A stretch of DNA of 64,000 nt. Origin: Isochrysis galbana (Eukaryota > Haptophyta > Isochrysidales > Isochrysidaceae). Every line of letters begins with the position of its first letter. Position 1 is the stretch's first letter. The notes beneath the pieces are model-generated. The model saw nothing but the letters and a program-made list of their open reading frames with translations, was not told the origin of the DNA and searched no databases. This document shows, piece by piece, positions 21,869 through 32,701 of this stretch. Position numbers and translations under genes: made by a program. The stretch lies in assembly GCA_018136815.1 (NCBI GenBank), contig CM030934.1:4227587-4291586 (forward strand), in the 5' to 3' direction.

Positions 21869-23976
21869 ATGGAGGCGCGCTGGCGGTGGGTCGAGCTCCT
21901 GGGTATCGTGAGTACCGTCTCAGCCATCGGAGCTGTTGCCAACCCCATTGTGAGCTCTGCGAGGTCCGCCAAGAACGTCCGCATGGCGCTGCGCGGCTTC
22001 GATGGCTTCGATGAGGAATGTGATGTGATCATCGTTGGCTCGGGACTTGGAGGCCTCAGTGCGGGCGCACTGTGTGCACGATATCATCTTTCAACCATTG
22101 TATGCGAGGCGCACTATAAGGCCGGCGGGTGCGCGCACACGTTCGAGCGCGAAGGGTACACGTTCGACTCGGGCCCATCGCTCTGGTCAGGGTGCGCCCA
22201 GCCCAGCTACAACCCGCTTCGTCAAGTGCTTGATGCCGTCGGCGAGTCGCCGAAGTGGCACCAGTACGATGGCTGGTGGATGTACACCGACGATGGGCCG
22301 TTTTATGCCAAATCGGGAGACATTGACCACTTCAAGGCAACGATGGCTGAGTTGGGGAATGGCGGCGAGACGGTTGCTCAATGGGAGCGGCTCAACGAAT
22401 TCATCGAGCCCTTGCAGCGAGCGGTGCTAGCAGTGCCACCGCTAGCGCTCCGTGCTGATGTTGGCGCACTGTTCACAGCCGGCCGCTACCTGAGCGCGAT
22501 GGCTGATCCACGCATAGGCCTGCGTGCTTACTTGCTCTCAGGACCATGGTCGGCGGTGTTGAAGGCGGCAGGAGTGACAGATCGTTGGCTCCTCAACTAC
22601 TTCGATTTCCTTGCATTCGCATTCTCTGGTCTTCCATCAAATGGCACAGTTGCTGCCGCCATGGTACGCTGGTCACCATGAGGCACTCGCTAGCTGCTCG
22701 TGTGGCTCCCAAGCTGCATGTCGAAAATGATCCTATCTCATGTTGTACCTCTTGTGATGCATACTCCTTTTCACCCTTGCCGTTCGCGACCAGATTTATA
22801 TGCTGCACGATCTCAACAAGCAAGGAGCGCGGATGGATTATCCGGAAGGCGGCTCAGGTGCAGTGGTAGATGCGCTTTCGCGAGGGCTCACCAAATATGG
22901 TGGTGAATTGCGGCTGCGGACGCCCGTAGAGCGCATACTGCTCAATGATGCGGGCGAATGCGATGGCGTTGAACTCAAGGGTGGTAGGCGCATTCGCGCG
23001 CGACGTGCTGTTATCTCCAATGCTGCTATCTGGAACACTGCCCGACTGCTGCCTGAGAAATTGCGTGCGGCTTTCCGTGGCAAAGGTAGCCTAGATGACA
23101 GCACTCCCGCTACCCCCAGCTTCATGCACTTGCACCTCGGCATCCGCGCTGATGGCCTTAGCGAGCAAGCTCTATCCTCTATCCATCACATCGTCGTGCC
23201 GGAATGGGAAAAGCTTACACACCCACAGGTGTGCATACCACCAGTCTCGCCCTCTCGTTGCACGGGTCTTAAGTCTACCTGTATGTGGCCAATGTCCTTA
23301 TGCTCACTTTCCCTTTTACTTAGTCGGCCGCGTTTGTCTCGATGCCCTCGCTTCTTGACCAATCTGCCGCGCCCATCGGTCGCCATGCCATCCACGCCTA
23401 TCTTCCCGCAACGGAACCGTATGAACTGTGGGAGACAACCAAACGTGGCACGCCCGAGTACGATAGGCTGAAGCGCGAGCGTGTCGAGCCACTCTTCAAG
23501 GCTATCGAGCGCTTTGTGCCGGACATACGAGACCGTATCGAGGTGAGATCGTGTCTCCCGCCTCATGCAAGTGCAGCCGGCGCTTCCTTTCTCCATGCAT
23601 GCAAAACTAATTTCATGGGCTTTCCGATGCAAAAACTGCGAGGCTGTGAGGGCAGGCCGAACATCTCGCTCATACTTGAGCTTGATTGACTCACTGCCAT
23701 CGCCATCAGGTCGAAATGATTGGCTCGCCATTGACGCACGAACGCTTCCTTCGCCGCCATCGAGGCTCATATGGTCCCGAACTCCGTGCTGGTGAGCAGG
23801 ACTTTCCCGGCGCGCGGACACCCGTTCCGAAGCTTCTCGTCTGCGGCGACTCAACTTGGCCCGGTATAGGAGTTCCTGCGGTTGCGGGCTCCGGCATCGC
23901 AGCTGCACATGCGGTGGTGGGGGTGGCCGACCAGCAACAGCTGCTCGACGAGCTGAGAGAAAATGGGCTCCTCTGA
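21869..23976 (+). CDS. CRTISO-like FAD-dependent oxidoreductase, copy 1
   Basis: The model is join(21869..22663, 22794..23228, 23324..23542, 23710..23976), 571 aa. The N-terminal FAD site is DVIIVGSGLGGLSAGAL, followed by the GYTFDSGPSLWSG motif of carotenoid isomerase/desaturase-type flavoproteins. The C-terminal FAD segment is VCGDSTWPGIGVPAVAGSGI. Intron edges are AAAM|IYMLHD, THPQ|SAAFVSMP and DRIE|VEMIGSP, all phase 0 with GT-AG. Length and motifs fit the CRTISO-like branch (plant homologues are annotated only as FAD/NAD(P)-binding oxidoreductases), not phytoene desaturase itself. The 50-residue leader may target the plastid. The partner gene of the same family is tail-to-tail about 0.9 kb downstream. 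Role in carotenoid or retinoid-like double-bond chemistry is inference. Confidence 0.88.
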
Positions 23977-24870
23977 TCATGTTTCATAGCCCAGCGCTAC
24001 TGCCCACGTCAGTATAGCGTGGTGTCGTGCGTAGCTGCCGTATTGTCGCCGCAGGTGGGCCAAGTGAGTGTGCGCGCGCATGCACGTGCGCGTGGCGGGA
24101 GCATGAGGGCCGCGCATGCGGCGGCAGTCGACGATATCCCAACACACGCCGTAGCGCGCGCTGTAACCGATGATCGTAATAGTGTGTATAGTTGACTGTG
24201 GGATGAAAGGCTTGTGGCTACACGGCGCAATGCTACTGGGCGACCCGTCAAAGGGGTCCGCCCATGGTGAAGCGGTACCTGGGCGCGCTGCTGCTCGCCA
24301 ACGGCATCTTCCGGGCACTCCACGGCCCGCGCACGCTCGCCTCGCGGCGCCCAATGGCGTGTCAAAGCGCGGGTCGACGGAGATGGCGGGCTAGCGGTGG
24401 TGCTTGCTTCCGGATACAAATACTTTGGAGCATGGGGCGATGAGGCCCCCTAGATACTGGCGGGTGCTCCTGCGCGGAGCAGTGGACACAGAAAGTACCG
24501 TGCGAGCGCGGGCATTAATTCCAACACCCGCCAGTGCCGCGTGGAGTTACCGTCCAGCCGGACAGAAATCTCCACAACGCACTCCATGCACACGAGCCGA
24601 AAGAAATACCAATTGTGATGTTCGGAAACGACCTACGGCACCATGCAGTGTGCCGCATCGTTCCAAGCTCATCAAGGGGTGAGCTCACTCACACACACGC
24701 CGTGATAGATGGGTCTTTCGAAGCCGCACAACTTCGTAATAGATGCGAGAACCCAATCCTGCCTGGTCAACTAGCTGAAGTCAATCATTTCACCGAATAG
24801 GTACAGTCCTCTTGGCTCGGAGAGCTCCTACCGTATCTAATGATACCATGCGGTCGAAACTATGTCAACC
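23977..24870. other. Convergent intergenic region between the two CRTISO-like genes
   Basis: This roughly 0.9-kb gap holds the two 3' ends. No gene, known repeat or obvious inverted repeat joining the paralogues was seen. Open frames here lack domains. Confidence 0.4.
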
Positions 24871-27005
24871 CTAACGTTGAGGTTGCAAGAATCCATTTCG
24901 GTCCATCTCTTGCATAAGCGCAAGCTGCTCGAGTGGGGAGACGAGCGTGTTGGCAGCATTGATTCCACTCGCAGCTGCCGACGGAACACCGATGCCTGGA
25001 AAAGTGGAGTCTCCACAGTGAAGTAGTCCTTCAATCTGCGTTTTGGCATACGGGATCGTCTCGCCGTTTCCCAAGAAGATGGGGGGACCGTACGAGCCGC
25101 ACTCGCGTCTCAGGAAACGCTCATGCGTGAGCGGAGATGCGACCATCTCGATCACCACATGCGAGCGGACACCAGGCCACACCTTCTCCAACGCGGCCCA
25201 CAGCGGCTTGGCGCGTTCGGATTTGAAGCGTTTATATTCCTCAGATTTGCGATCTAATCCCTTCCACGGCTCGTACGGTTCGTCGGCAGCGAGATATGCA
25301 TGGATGATGTGGTGGTTAGGCGGCGCAAGGCTGTGGGGGGATCCAGCGAGGGGGTGTCATCTCATTGCATGCGAGGCAGCAATAGGCCAGCCGCCCCGCA
25401 TCGAGCGCGTGCACCGAACGCGAGGGGTCTCGGACGAGATGAGCACAGGATCGTAAGCTATTGCTGACCTTGGATCTAGTAGGGTTGGTATGCTGATGAT
25501 GACCATATTGGCTTCTCCCAGGATTGATTCAAATGAGTCAAGCACCACTGAGTAATGAATGCCCAGATCTCGAGGAACATCGACGGCGCGCACGGCAAGA
25601 TGAAGGTGCATAAAGCTTGGCGTGAGTTCCAGGGCTGGATTGAGCGCCCCACCCGCACCCGGGCGCGCCGCAGGTCGCCACTGGGGGGGCAGCATCTGTG
25701 CTGTGCCCCGTGCATCTGCGTTTGAGATGACGGCCCGGCTGGCGTCGATGCATTCACCATTAGCAAGACGCACACCTGTTGCGCGACCATTTTTGTTCAC
25801 AAAGATGTCCTCAACGTGGGCATTGAGACGCAAGACTCCGTCATGAGCCTCAAGACCACAGATCAAAGCGTTGATCACCTACCGCTGGCGAGATTTGCAT
25901 GTAAGCAAGTAGATAAATCACACGCAGGCCACTTGTCGTTCAGCCCATTCACAGCCTGGCAAGCATACTGCCACCTTCGCAGCAAGCTGGCCCGGCCAGT
26001 GTGAAAGTCCTATGGTCAAAAGCGGCGGGCGAGAGAGCAGTCTGCAATGCTCACCGCGCCTGAGCCCCCGACAGGGTAATCGAGACGTGCTCCGGGTGTG
26101 TAGAGGTCGCCCAAAGTGTAAGCAACGGCAGCTCCTAGTGTTCCGGACGCATCCAGACCAGACAGGGCAAACGCGAGGTAGTCCAGCCACGCCTGGAATA
26201 GAGAGCGGGGTCACACAGGGTCACATCACCTGGACCGCGCGGGTGTAACACCGTGTGGCATGGATGAGTTCATGCAGCATGACGTTGGTAGGCACTAGTT
26301 GGAGAGACCACACACCTTGATGAATGTGTCCGTCGTCCCCGCTCTTTCGACGCACAGGGAGAAGGGCCCGTTCAGAAACTTTGCATATGGAGCGGCCGAG
26401 AGCAGGCTCGGCAAACAGCGCAGTAGAGGGAGCAACACACCCAGGTCCGATCGAAGGACGAGTGGAGGCGTAGCGCCTGATGCGCGTGTCACTGGCTTGA
26501 CGCTGCGCATGAGCTCATCCCATTGTTGCTCCACGTCGTCGCCTCCGAATTTTCGCAGGGTCTCGCGCCAGCTCTTGTCATCACCCACGCGGAAGAAGAA
26601 ATCGCCTTGGGGGATACACATGCCCCATCCATCGTACTGGACCCACTCCAGCTGATCTGCAACCCCTGCGGCATCCAGGCACTGCCGGAGTGGATTGGTG
26701 GATGGCGCGGCCATGCCTGCCCAAAGGCTGGGTCCCGAGTCGAACACAAACCTTCCCTGCTTCGTGCGACGCTCGAACGAGTGCGCAGCGCCGCCCGCGA
26801 CAGAGTGAGACTCGAGGACGAGCGTCTTGAGGCCGTAGCGTGAAGCCATCACGCCCGCACAGAGCCCACCGATGCCCGAGCCGACGACGATGACGTCGAA
26901 GCGAGGCGCGGGGGTTGTGGCAAGCACTGCGCACTTCGCCACCCCTGCAAGCACTGATAGCGCGAGAGAGCGCAGCGGAGGCCGAGGGGAGCAGCGAGCC
27001 GACAT
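24871..27005 (-). CDS. CRTISO-like FAD-dependent oxidoreductase, copy 2
   Basis: The model is complement(join(24871..25330, 25469..25878, 26055..26192, 26316..27005)), 565 aa. The FAD site is DVIVVGSGIGGLCAGVM, and FVFDSGPSLWAGM and HCGDSTFPGIGVPSAAASGI match copy 1. Intron edges are DTFIK|AWLDYLAF, GGSGA|VINALICG and TLLDPS|LAPPNHH (the serine codon is split). All are GT-AG and restore continuous homology. The start at 27005 (MSARCSPRPPLRSLAL) gives a leader with a hydrophobic stretch, fitting plastid import. The open frame extends upstream to 27233 but that part is not family-like. Although the proteins align along their length, none of the three introns shares a position with copy 1. Confidence 0.88.
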
Positions 27006-27207
27006 CGCCGCCCACCGGACCGCTACAGACGGGCCCTCCCCACCGTCCCGATAGTTACTTACTACTATGATAGAACTGTCAGAGTTTTCTTGTTGCCCTA
27101 GTTTAACCCTAGTACATGCATAAACCCCCCCCAAAAGGGGGCTGGCATTCGGGTCGGGGCGCCCAAACGAAAGAATTTTTGTGCCGGACCATGTGTACTT
27201 AGGCAGA

Positions 27208-27738
27208 TTAGAACCCCCAAAGCAGCCTAGCACATGTGCATGAAGTTATAGTGACATTTGAGAGCTGCGAATTCGACAAAAACAAAAAGAAAAAAGAAAA
27301 ACGCGAAAACCGCGAAACCGCCAAAAAAGGCGAACCCCCCACCAAACTACTCGACAAGACGTCTCGCCCGAGCTGCGAGTCAGGGGGGAAGGGCGCGGGC
27401 AAAGAGGGCTGCGTCTGCGTGCGGCAGCATGAGGCGTCCGCCATGCTCGCTATCGCTGCTAGGTGGGGCAGGCGGGGGGCGTACGTGGCTACCTCCTTCA
27501 GAGAGGATCGAATCGCGCTCGACTTACGGGGGGCCGAGTCGGCTAGCGCCCCATAGGTGATCGCAAATTCGTGTGAGATGCCCGATAGGGTAGCTTGGAG
27601 TTTGTCGCCGTATGCGGCTTTGAATTGTTCGTGCGCGTCGTCGTCATCGACGTAAAAGATCCAAGGGCCCTTGCGGCCCTTGCCCATCCCATCGGGGGTG
27701 GCGTCCAAGCCCTCTAGCTTGGAGAGAAGAAACTTCAT
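27208..27738 (-). other. Uncharacterised ORF, possibly mobile-element derived
   Basis: The first ~70 codons (GPWIFYVDDDDAHEQFKAAY, then LQATLSGISHEFAIT) have protein-like composition and would be cytosolic. The rest is low-complexity (poly-Phe from A-rich DNA). It starts about 60 bp from a hairpin-type element end at 27795, so it may belong to an element. No family is recognised. Confidence 0.25.
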
Positions 27739-27794
27739 GAATGTTGCTATATCCTCGCTCTTGATGTGTCCTTCTTGTCCTCCGCTAGCTGCAA

Positions 27795-27900
27795 CTATCA
27801 GTAAACTGATAGGGTCATGGAGCGCGCGCCGCCGCCCGCTCTCGCTGCCGCTGCCCCCGTTTGGCTTAGTTTGTGTGTCTTTTTGGCCTCTGTTGTTCGA
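27795..27900 (+). mobile_element. 5' end of a hairpin-ATGG element (copy a)
   Basis: Palindrome CTATCAGTAAACTGATAG (27795-27812) is followed by GGTC and ATGGAGCGCGCGCCGCC. The same head is at 56317-56360. The start codon begins a short frame reading MERAPPPALAAAA. The 3' limit is unknown and sequence similarity to the other copy ends soon after, so only the 5' end is annotated. Confidence 0.6.
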
Positions 27901-28071
27901 TGAGTGATCTGTGATCTGTTGTAGTCTCCCGTGTCTACCTCGGACCTAAGAAGCTCTCATTCTCATTCTCCCCCTCTCCCACTAGCTCGCTAGCTAGCCT
28001 CGTCTCTACTCTTCGACGCCACGCGTCGCCATCCTCCGACCTTCAGTCTACCTCATCGCTCGTAGCGCCCG

Positions 28072-28463
28072 ATGGCAGACCCTTCTGAACCCGACACTTA
28101 CTACGATTTGTCAGACATCTTCCCGCAAGCAACAATCAACGACCCTATCACGACCGCGTCAGCTGCCGGCTCGATCGAACGGCCCTCTGCCTACGAGCCT
28201 GTAGTCATCGCGTGTTCGACAGGGTGGCACGGCGGCAGAGGCAGGCGGCAGGGCCAGAGGCTGGCTCTGTTGTTCTGCCTCTGCCGCCGTTGGGGAGGCG
28301 ATGGCGGGAGGATCATGTCGACGTCACTGTCAGTGAGGGGGGCAGCCTGCGAGCGCTTCGGCTCCGGCGGCTTGGGGCGACCCCGGTGGGGCGTCGTGGC
28401 GGCGGGGCTGGGAGGTGGGAGCGGTCGGCGCGCGCTCCATCGCTAAAACTATAACAATAGTTT
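28072..28463 (-). mobile_element. 5' end of a hairpin-ATGG element, minus orientation (copy e)
   Basis: On the minus strand, palindrome AAACTATTGTTATAGTTT (28463-28446) precedes TAGCG and ATGGAGCGCGCGCCGACC (ATG at 28440). The head closely resembles copy d at 59666. Downstream frames contain basic segments but are interrupted. On the plus strand the same DNA holds a 124-aa ORF (28072-28446) starting MADPSEPDTYYDLSDIF; I cannot assign it. Confidence 0.55.
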
Positions 28464-28470
28464 ATGTGTG

Positions 28471-28961
28471 ACGTGCAAAGAAGGTCCATCTTATTCACAT
28501 ACATGTTCGAGAGCAAACGACAGGCGACGCCATTCGTCGCACAGTTGTCACGCGGTTGCCATCAATAATGGTAATGGAACGGGAACGGAGGTAGTATACT
28601 AATTTTTTTGGCCGCACGCAATTCTCTAAGCATCAGGAAAGCACGATGTTGGACTGATTGCCCCCACAGAACCGACTCTCAGCAGATACATCCTGCCCAG
28701 GCAAATGCACTGCAGCATACAAGAGGTCCCCTCTAGCTCCCCCTAAACGCCTAAACCATCGAATCACCATCCGGTGCTTCCTTGGGGGCGTGCCATCGTG
28801 ATCGAGGCTTGGCCTACTCGATGACTGCCACGCAGCCATGCCCGTCGTTCCAGGTCAGCTGATTTGGCCCCACCCGGTAGCCTTCTCTTCATCAGGCTAT
28901 GCTGGCGCTCTTAGAACATGCGCCACCACGCCCGCAACGCTCGGAAGCACTAGGAATGGGG
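28471..28961. other. Intergenic region, nothing identified
   Basis: A minus-strand frame at 28633-28839 has no recognisable domain. This stretch should hold the 3' end of the small membrane-protein transcript. Confidence 0.35.
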
Positions 28962-29293
28962 TCACATATTACGGATTGGATCCTGCTTCTGCATCGCGCG
29001 ATACTTGGCCTCAGCCGCTTTCCACTGCGGCGTGAAGGTCCTCGGCTGCTTGTGCGCAACTGAAGGGCGAAGGGGGAGGGGATGATTATCAATGCCTGCA
29101 TGAGCGTGTGTATGCATACATTGCATCGATGACGTGCGCCATCGGCGTGTGGCCGTGAGATCATCAGCGCACCCGACATGAACCAGACCTTGCCGAGAAG
29201 CAGACCCGCGAGAGTGATGCCAAGGGTTCCGACGGCGACCTGCGCCGACTCGGACTTGATGATGCCGAGCGGTCCAAGGCCTGCAGACGCCAT
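28962..29293 (-). CDS. Small single-span membrane protein (72 aa)
   Basis: The model is complement(join(28962..29059, 29173..29293)). The protein begins MASAGLGPLGIIKSESAQ, has one hydrophobic span (about 20-38, VAVGTLGITLAGLLLGKVW), then reads FMS|VAHKQPRTFTPQWK across a 113-bp intron (donor GTGCGC, acceptor GCCCTTCAG), and ends in a charged helix finishing QKQDPIRNM. Neither exon is found as a full gene by a simple ORF length cut. The size, single span and amphipathic tail resemble accessory subunits of mitochondrial or plastid membrane complexes, but I cannot name a family. Confidence 0.65.
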
Positions 29294-30148
29294 CTATACT
29301 GACTGTTCAGGATGTGGGGGGGGGGCTGGGTCACAAGCGCGCCCCGCCACCCGATCGAAGGCAATGCCAACCGCGCCCTTTTTCCCTTCTAACCTCGCCC
29401 AGCGACCACGCCCCTCTCCTCTCCTGCCTGTCTCCCCCCCCCCCCCCCCCCTTTCCCCCCGCTACCATTGAGTACAACGCTGTGCACCACCGTCATGGGG
29501 CGCGACTGCGGGCACGCCCAGTCCATTGTGAGCGCACTCCGTTCCATACCTTCCAACGCCTCGCCTCTCCGTCCTTCCCCATCCCCTCGCAAGCCCGCCC
29601 TCTCCCACTTTCTCCCCCCTGGGGTGGGTTGCGCAGTAGCGGACCTGCTGCTGCGCGCCCTCTCTCTCTCTCTCCCTCCCTTCCAGAACCCTTCTCCCTC
29701 CTACTCTACAATACACCGGCCCTTCTTTCCTCTGTTCAACGCCCTCCCTCGACTGTCTACACTGAATGCACCCCGCCCTCTCTCGCCCCCCCCCCCCCCC
29801 CCCCCGCCCCCGCGCGCCCAATGCCCCCCTCCCGGTACCATGGTGCATCTCTACAACAAATCACCTGCGTGAGGTTCCCCCGGTATTTCCCAAATCCCCT
29901 GTGTGAGCTGTAGACGAAAGTTTGTGCTTATAATCGCATCATATCTACTATCTCTTAAGCGGCGGCAGGAAGCACCTTTGAAGGTTTGAAGGTGCTTCGC
30001 GACATGTGAGTGCTCTAAGCTCCATACATTAAGGTAAATGGACGTTTCATATATTGTAAACACATCCCATCCTCGAGGCAACTGCGACATGCAGCACCTC
30101 CCAGGGTGCTTCGTGTACTACATACAGTAGGGGCGCACCATTAAAACA
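29294..30148. repeat. C-rich low-complexity intergenic sequence
   Basis: This includes C runs at about 29436-29460 and 29790-29808 and pyrimidine-rich DNA from 29380 to 29830. 29880-30148 is ordinary composition with no gene seen. Confidence 0.6.
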
Positions 30149-30167
30149 GAGAATTTTATCCTCTATA

Positions 30168-30920
30168 ATAAATAAACCTTTTAATAGTCTCACCGCACAC
30201 GCGGCCGTGGACCCTCTACTTTCTACTCACGTAGGGAAACTTTCTACACCCCCACTCCCCCGGCCCTTCTCCCCCCGCCATAAGGCGACTCCCCCCGTGC
30301 ACTACTAGGGGGATAGAGGTGAAGGGCTTAGATATGGTCCGGTGGCCCGCGCCTCCCCCCGGTGATCATTCCCCTCCTTCCTCCTGTGTCTCCGAGTGGG
30401 CGGCGGTCTCAGCCCCGACTTATCCTGTAAACAGGTGCGGGACTTACCTATTTTTCGGTGAGCGGAGCTCTCGCTCCGCCCACCCCCTTCTCCGCGCTCT
30501 CTCTCCCCTCTCCTGCAGGCACGCGCGATGGCGCGCCTGCGGCAGGCCTGCAGCTGCCCCTGGCGAGCCCTAGAGGCTCCTGGAGGCCAGCTCTGGGGGC
30601 AGAGGAGGCTGGGGCTGGGCCCTGGCCTCCCCTGCCTCTCCCTCGCTGGCGCTCCTGAGCCTCTGGGGCCCCCAATCTGCACCTGTCTGCCTGTCGACCA
30701 GGGGGGAGGGGGGGTTGGAGCGATGGGCTGGCCACGACAGGCCAGGACGCGCGAGGCAGGCGAGCCTGCCAGGGAGAGAGTGGGTCAGTAGGGCAGTGGC
30801 CTCCTGGCAAGCCATCAAGCATGCCAGGAGGATGGGTGGTTCCTCCCCCATGGCAGGGGAGGAGTGGAGAGAGGGGGGGACTCGTGCCCCCCCATGTGTC
30901 AACCAAGTATAAACTTAGTT
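30168..30920 (-). mobile_element. Hairpin-ATGG retroelement (copy f), complete, 753 bp
   Basis: It is flanked by a 19-bp direct repeat GAGAATTTTATCCTCTATA at 30149-30167 and 30921-30939. Read on the minus strand, the 5' end is an AT-rich hairpin (30921-30900), then TTGACAC and ATGGGGGGGCACGAG; the 3' end is AT-rich (AAAAGGTTTATTTAT). The GC-rich body is related to copies g, i and j. One frame, WGGTSPPLSPLLPCHGGG, is conserved with copy g, so the sequence was once protein coding. A donor-like AGGTAAGTC lies near 30445. No enzyme is encoded, so it is non-autonomous. Confidence 0.8.
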
Positions 30921-30984
30921 GAGAATTTTATCCTCTATACTAGCCCGGTCACTCACTAGGGGGGGTGCGGAGGGCACCATCTGT

Positions 30985-31335
30985 AATGGGCAAACGAAGG
31001 CCTAAATAAGCTTCCTATATGTTCCGCCGGTATGGGAGATCCGCAAAAAAAACCGGGGGTCTTCCGTCTTCCGGCAAAATTCTCGAAAAATACCCGATTT
31101 TAGGCCTCTGACGGCCGTGCGGAAATATATGTCACGCCCCCCTGCGGTATTATTTTACCGATGGCCTTCATACACGAAACCATGGGCAAGGCCAGCTGAC
31201 AGCTGACCCGGACCTGAGATCCTGGTTCAATATGCATAGCAATACATTTTCGCTAAGTTTCCATTGACTTGAACGTGTACGTAATTATCGAAAAACTAAG
31301 GACGCTAACCGCTAAAATCGCCAAGGGCTCGAGAA
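30985..31335 (+). repeat. Interspersed repeat, second copy at 62412-62800
   Basis: Shared landmarks in order are CTAAATAAGCTTCCTAT (CTCCCTAT at 62 kb), GGGGGT…CCGGC[A/G]AAAT, a GAAAAAT/CGATTTTAGGCC block, CCCCCCT[G/C]CGGTAT, and finally GACTTGAA[C/T]GTGTACG. Here it runs straight into the 205-bp tandem units. Identity is moderate. It may be the interior of the TAGGGCGGTCAAAC family, since GCTAAAATCGC and CCCAACTTCGA also occur there. Confidence 0.6.
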
Positions 31336-31768
31336 CCCAACTTCGACCCGCGACCGGGGGCGCCACGAGGCCGTTCCAGTCACCGCTCACCAAATGGATG
31401 GCGCTGCCAGCACCAAGTTGCGGTATGCCGCCCTCACAGCCACGCCAATCGCGCCCGCCGCCCCCGCGCACTGCGTCGAAATCGGCCGCTTGCGGCCCCC
31501 GGTGATGACGTCGTCACGCCCCCAAGACGCGCCCTGAGTGCCCAACTTCGACCCGCGACCGGGGGCGCCACGAGGCCGTTCCAGTCACCGCTCACCAAAT
31601 GGATGGCGCTACCAGCACCAAAGTGCGGTATGCCGCCCTCACAGCCACGCCAATCGCGCCCGCCGCCCCCGCGCACTGCGTCGAAATCGGCCGCTTGCGG
31701 CCCCCGGTGATGACGTCGTCACGCCCCCAAGACGCGCCCTGAGTGCCCAACTTCGACCCGCGACCCGC
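31336..31768 (+). repeat. 205-bp tandem repeat, two full units plus start of a third
   Basis: Units 31336-31540 and 31541-31745 begin CCCAACTTCGACCCGCGACC and are nearly identical. A third unit begins at 31746 and is interrupted after 31768 by mobile element g; it resumes at 32641 and continues to about 32765, where it runs into the PiggyBac-like gene. Confidence 0.9.
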
Positions 31769-32640
31769 AACTAAGTTTATTTATACTTAGCTCGCCCATG
31801 GGGGGGCACGAGCCCCCCTCTCTCTCCACTCCTCCCCTGCCATGGGGGAGGATCCACCCACTCTCCTGGCACGCCTGATGGCTTGCCAGGAGCACACAGC
31901 CCTGCTGACCCATACCTCTCCCCACAGGCCCGCCTGACTCGCCCGCCCTGGCCCATCGTGGCCTGCCCATTCCTCTAACCAGCCCCTCCTCCCCCTGCCT
32001 GGGCCCCCCTGTTCAGGACCCCCCAGTCAGCTCCAGTCGACCCGCAGGGGCTCGAGAGCCAGCGAGGGAGAGGCAGGAGGGGCCAGGGCCATGCCCCAGC
32101 CTCACCTGCCCCCTGAGCTATGCTCCCAGGCCCTGCAGGCCATCTGGGGACCTGAGCGAGGGGCCGCAGGCGCGCGCCATGGGCCCCCGCCGCAGGGAAG
32201 AGAGGAGGAAAAGGGAAGAGGGAGGGGAGGGGGGAGCGGCAGCTCTCCCCTCCGGCAGTAACGTGTCTTCTCGCCCCGTTTGGGTAAGAGAAGACGGGGG
32301 CGCCAGAGCCAGGAGGGAAGGGCCGCGGCTCGCCGCGGCCACTCGCTCGGGCGAGGGAGATTAGCGCTCTAGGCCCCTAAACTCACGAGTGCCCCCCCCC
32401 CTGCGTTGTTTTACCCGAAAGGGGTTTTCCCCCAGCGTGGCCTCGAGGAGAGGGTGTGCTGGGGTGCGTAGGGTCGGTGCTTGCACTGGGGGGAGGACAA
32501 ATATCGAGGGGAGGGGGCAATGCCCCCCCCCCCGTACCACTCGGACACCTGGCTCGCCAGGCATGGCGGGAGTCCGGGGCTGAAAAGTTGTGTCCAATTA
32601 GCTAGTGGGGATGGCTAGGATATAACATTTTAATTTTAAT
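31769..32640 (+). mobile_element. Hairpin-ATGG retroelement (copy g), complete, 872 bp
   Basis: It sits inside the third 205-bp unit, flanked by the 15-bp direct repeat CGACCCGCGACCCGC (31754-31768 and 32641-32655). The 5' end is hairpin CTAAGTTTATTTATACTTAG (31771-31790), then CTCGCCC and ATGGGGGGGCACGAG. The GC-rich body matches copy f in reverse orientation. It contains a GCGCGCGCCATGGGC block (about 32170) and a GTCTTCTC…GAGAAGAC hairpin (about 32266-32296). The 3' end is AT-rich (ACATTTTAATTTTAAT). No complete protein is encoded. Confidence 0.85.
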
Positions 32641-32701
32641 CGACCCGCGACCCGCGACCGGGGGCGCCACGAAGCCGTTCCAGTCACCGCTCACCAAATG
32701 G

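Noticed and set aside
25357..25468. Read-through end of CRTISO copy 2 exon 3 (…SAIAYDPVLISSE)
   Set aside because: The donor AAG|GTCAGC at 25468 and acceptor at 25331 give the family motif TLLDPSLAP; the read-through part is intron.
31336..31768. Tandem 205-bp units considered as a CRISPR or satellite array
   Set aside because: Only two complete contiguous units and no spacer structure; a eukaryotic context; better explained as duplicated transposon sequence.
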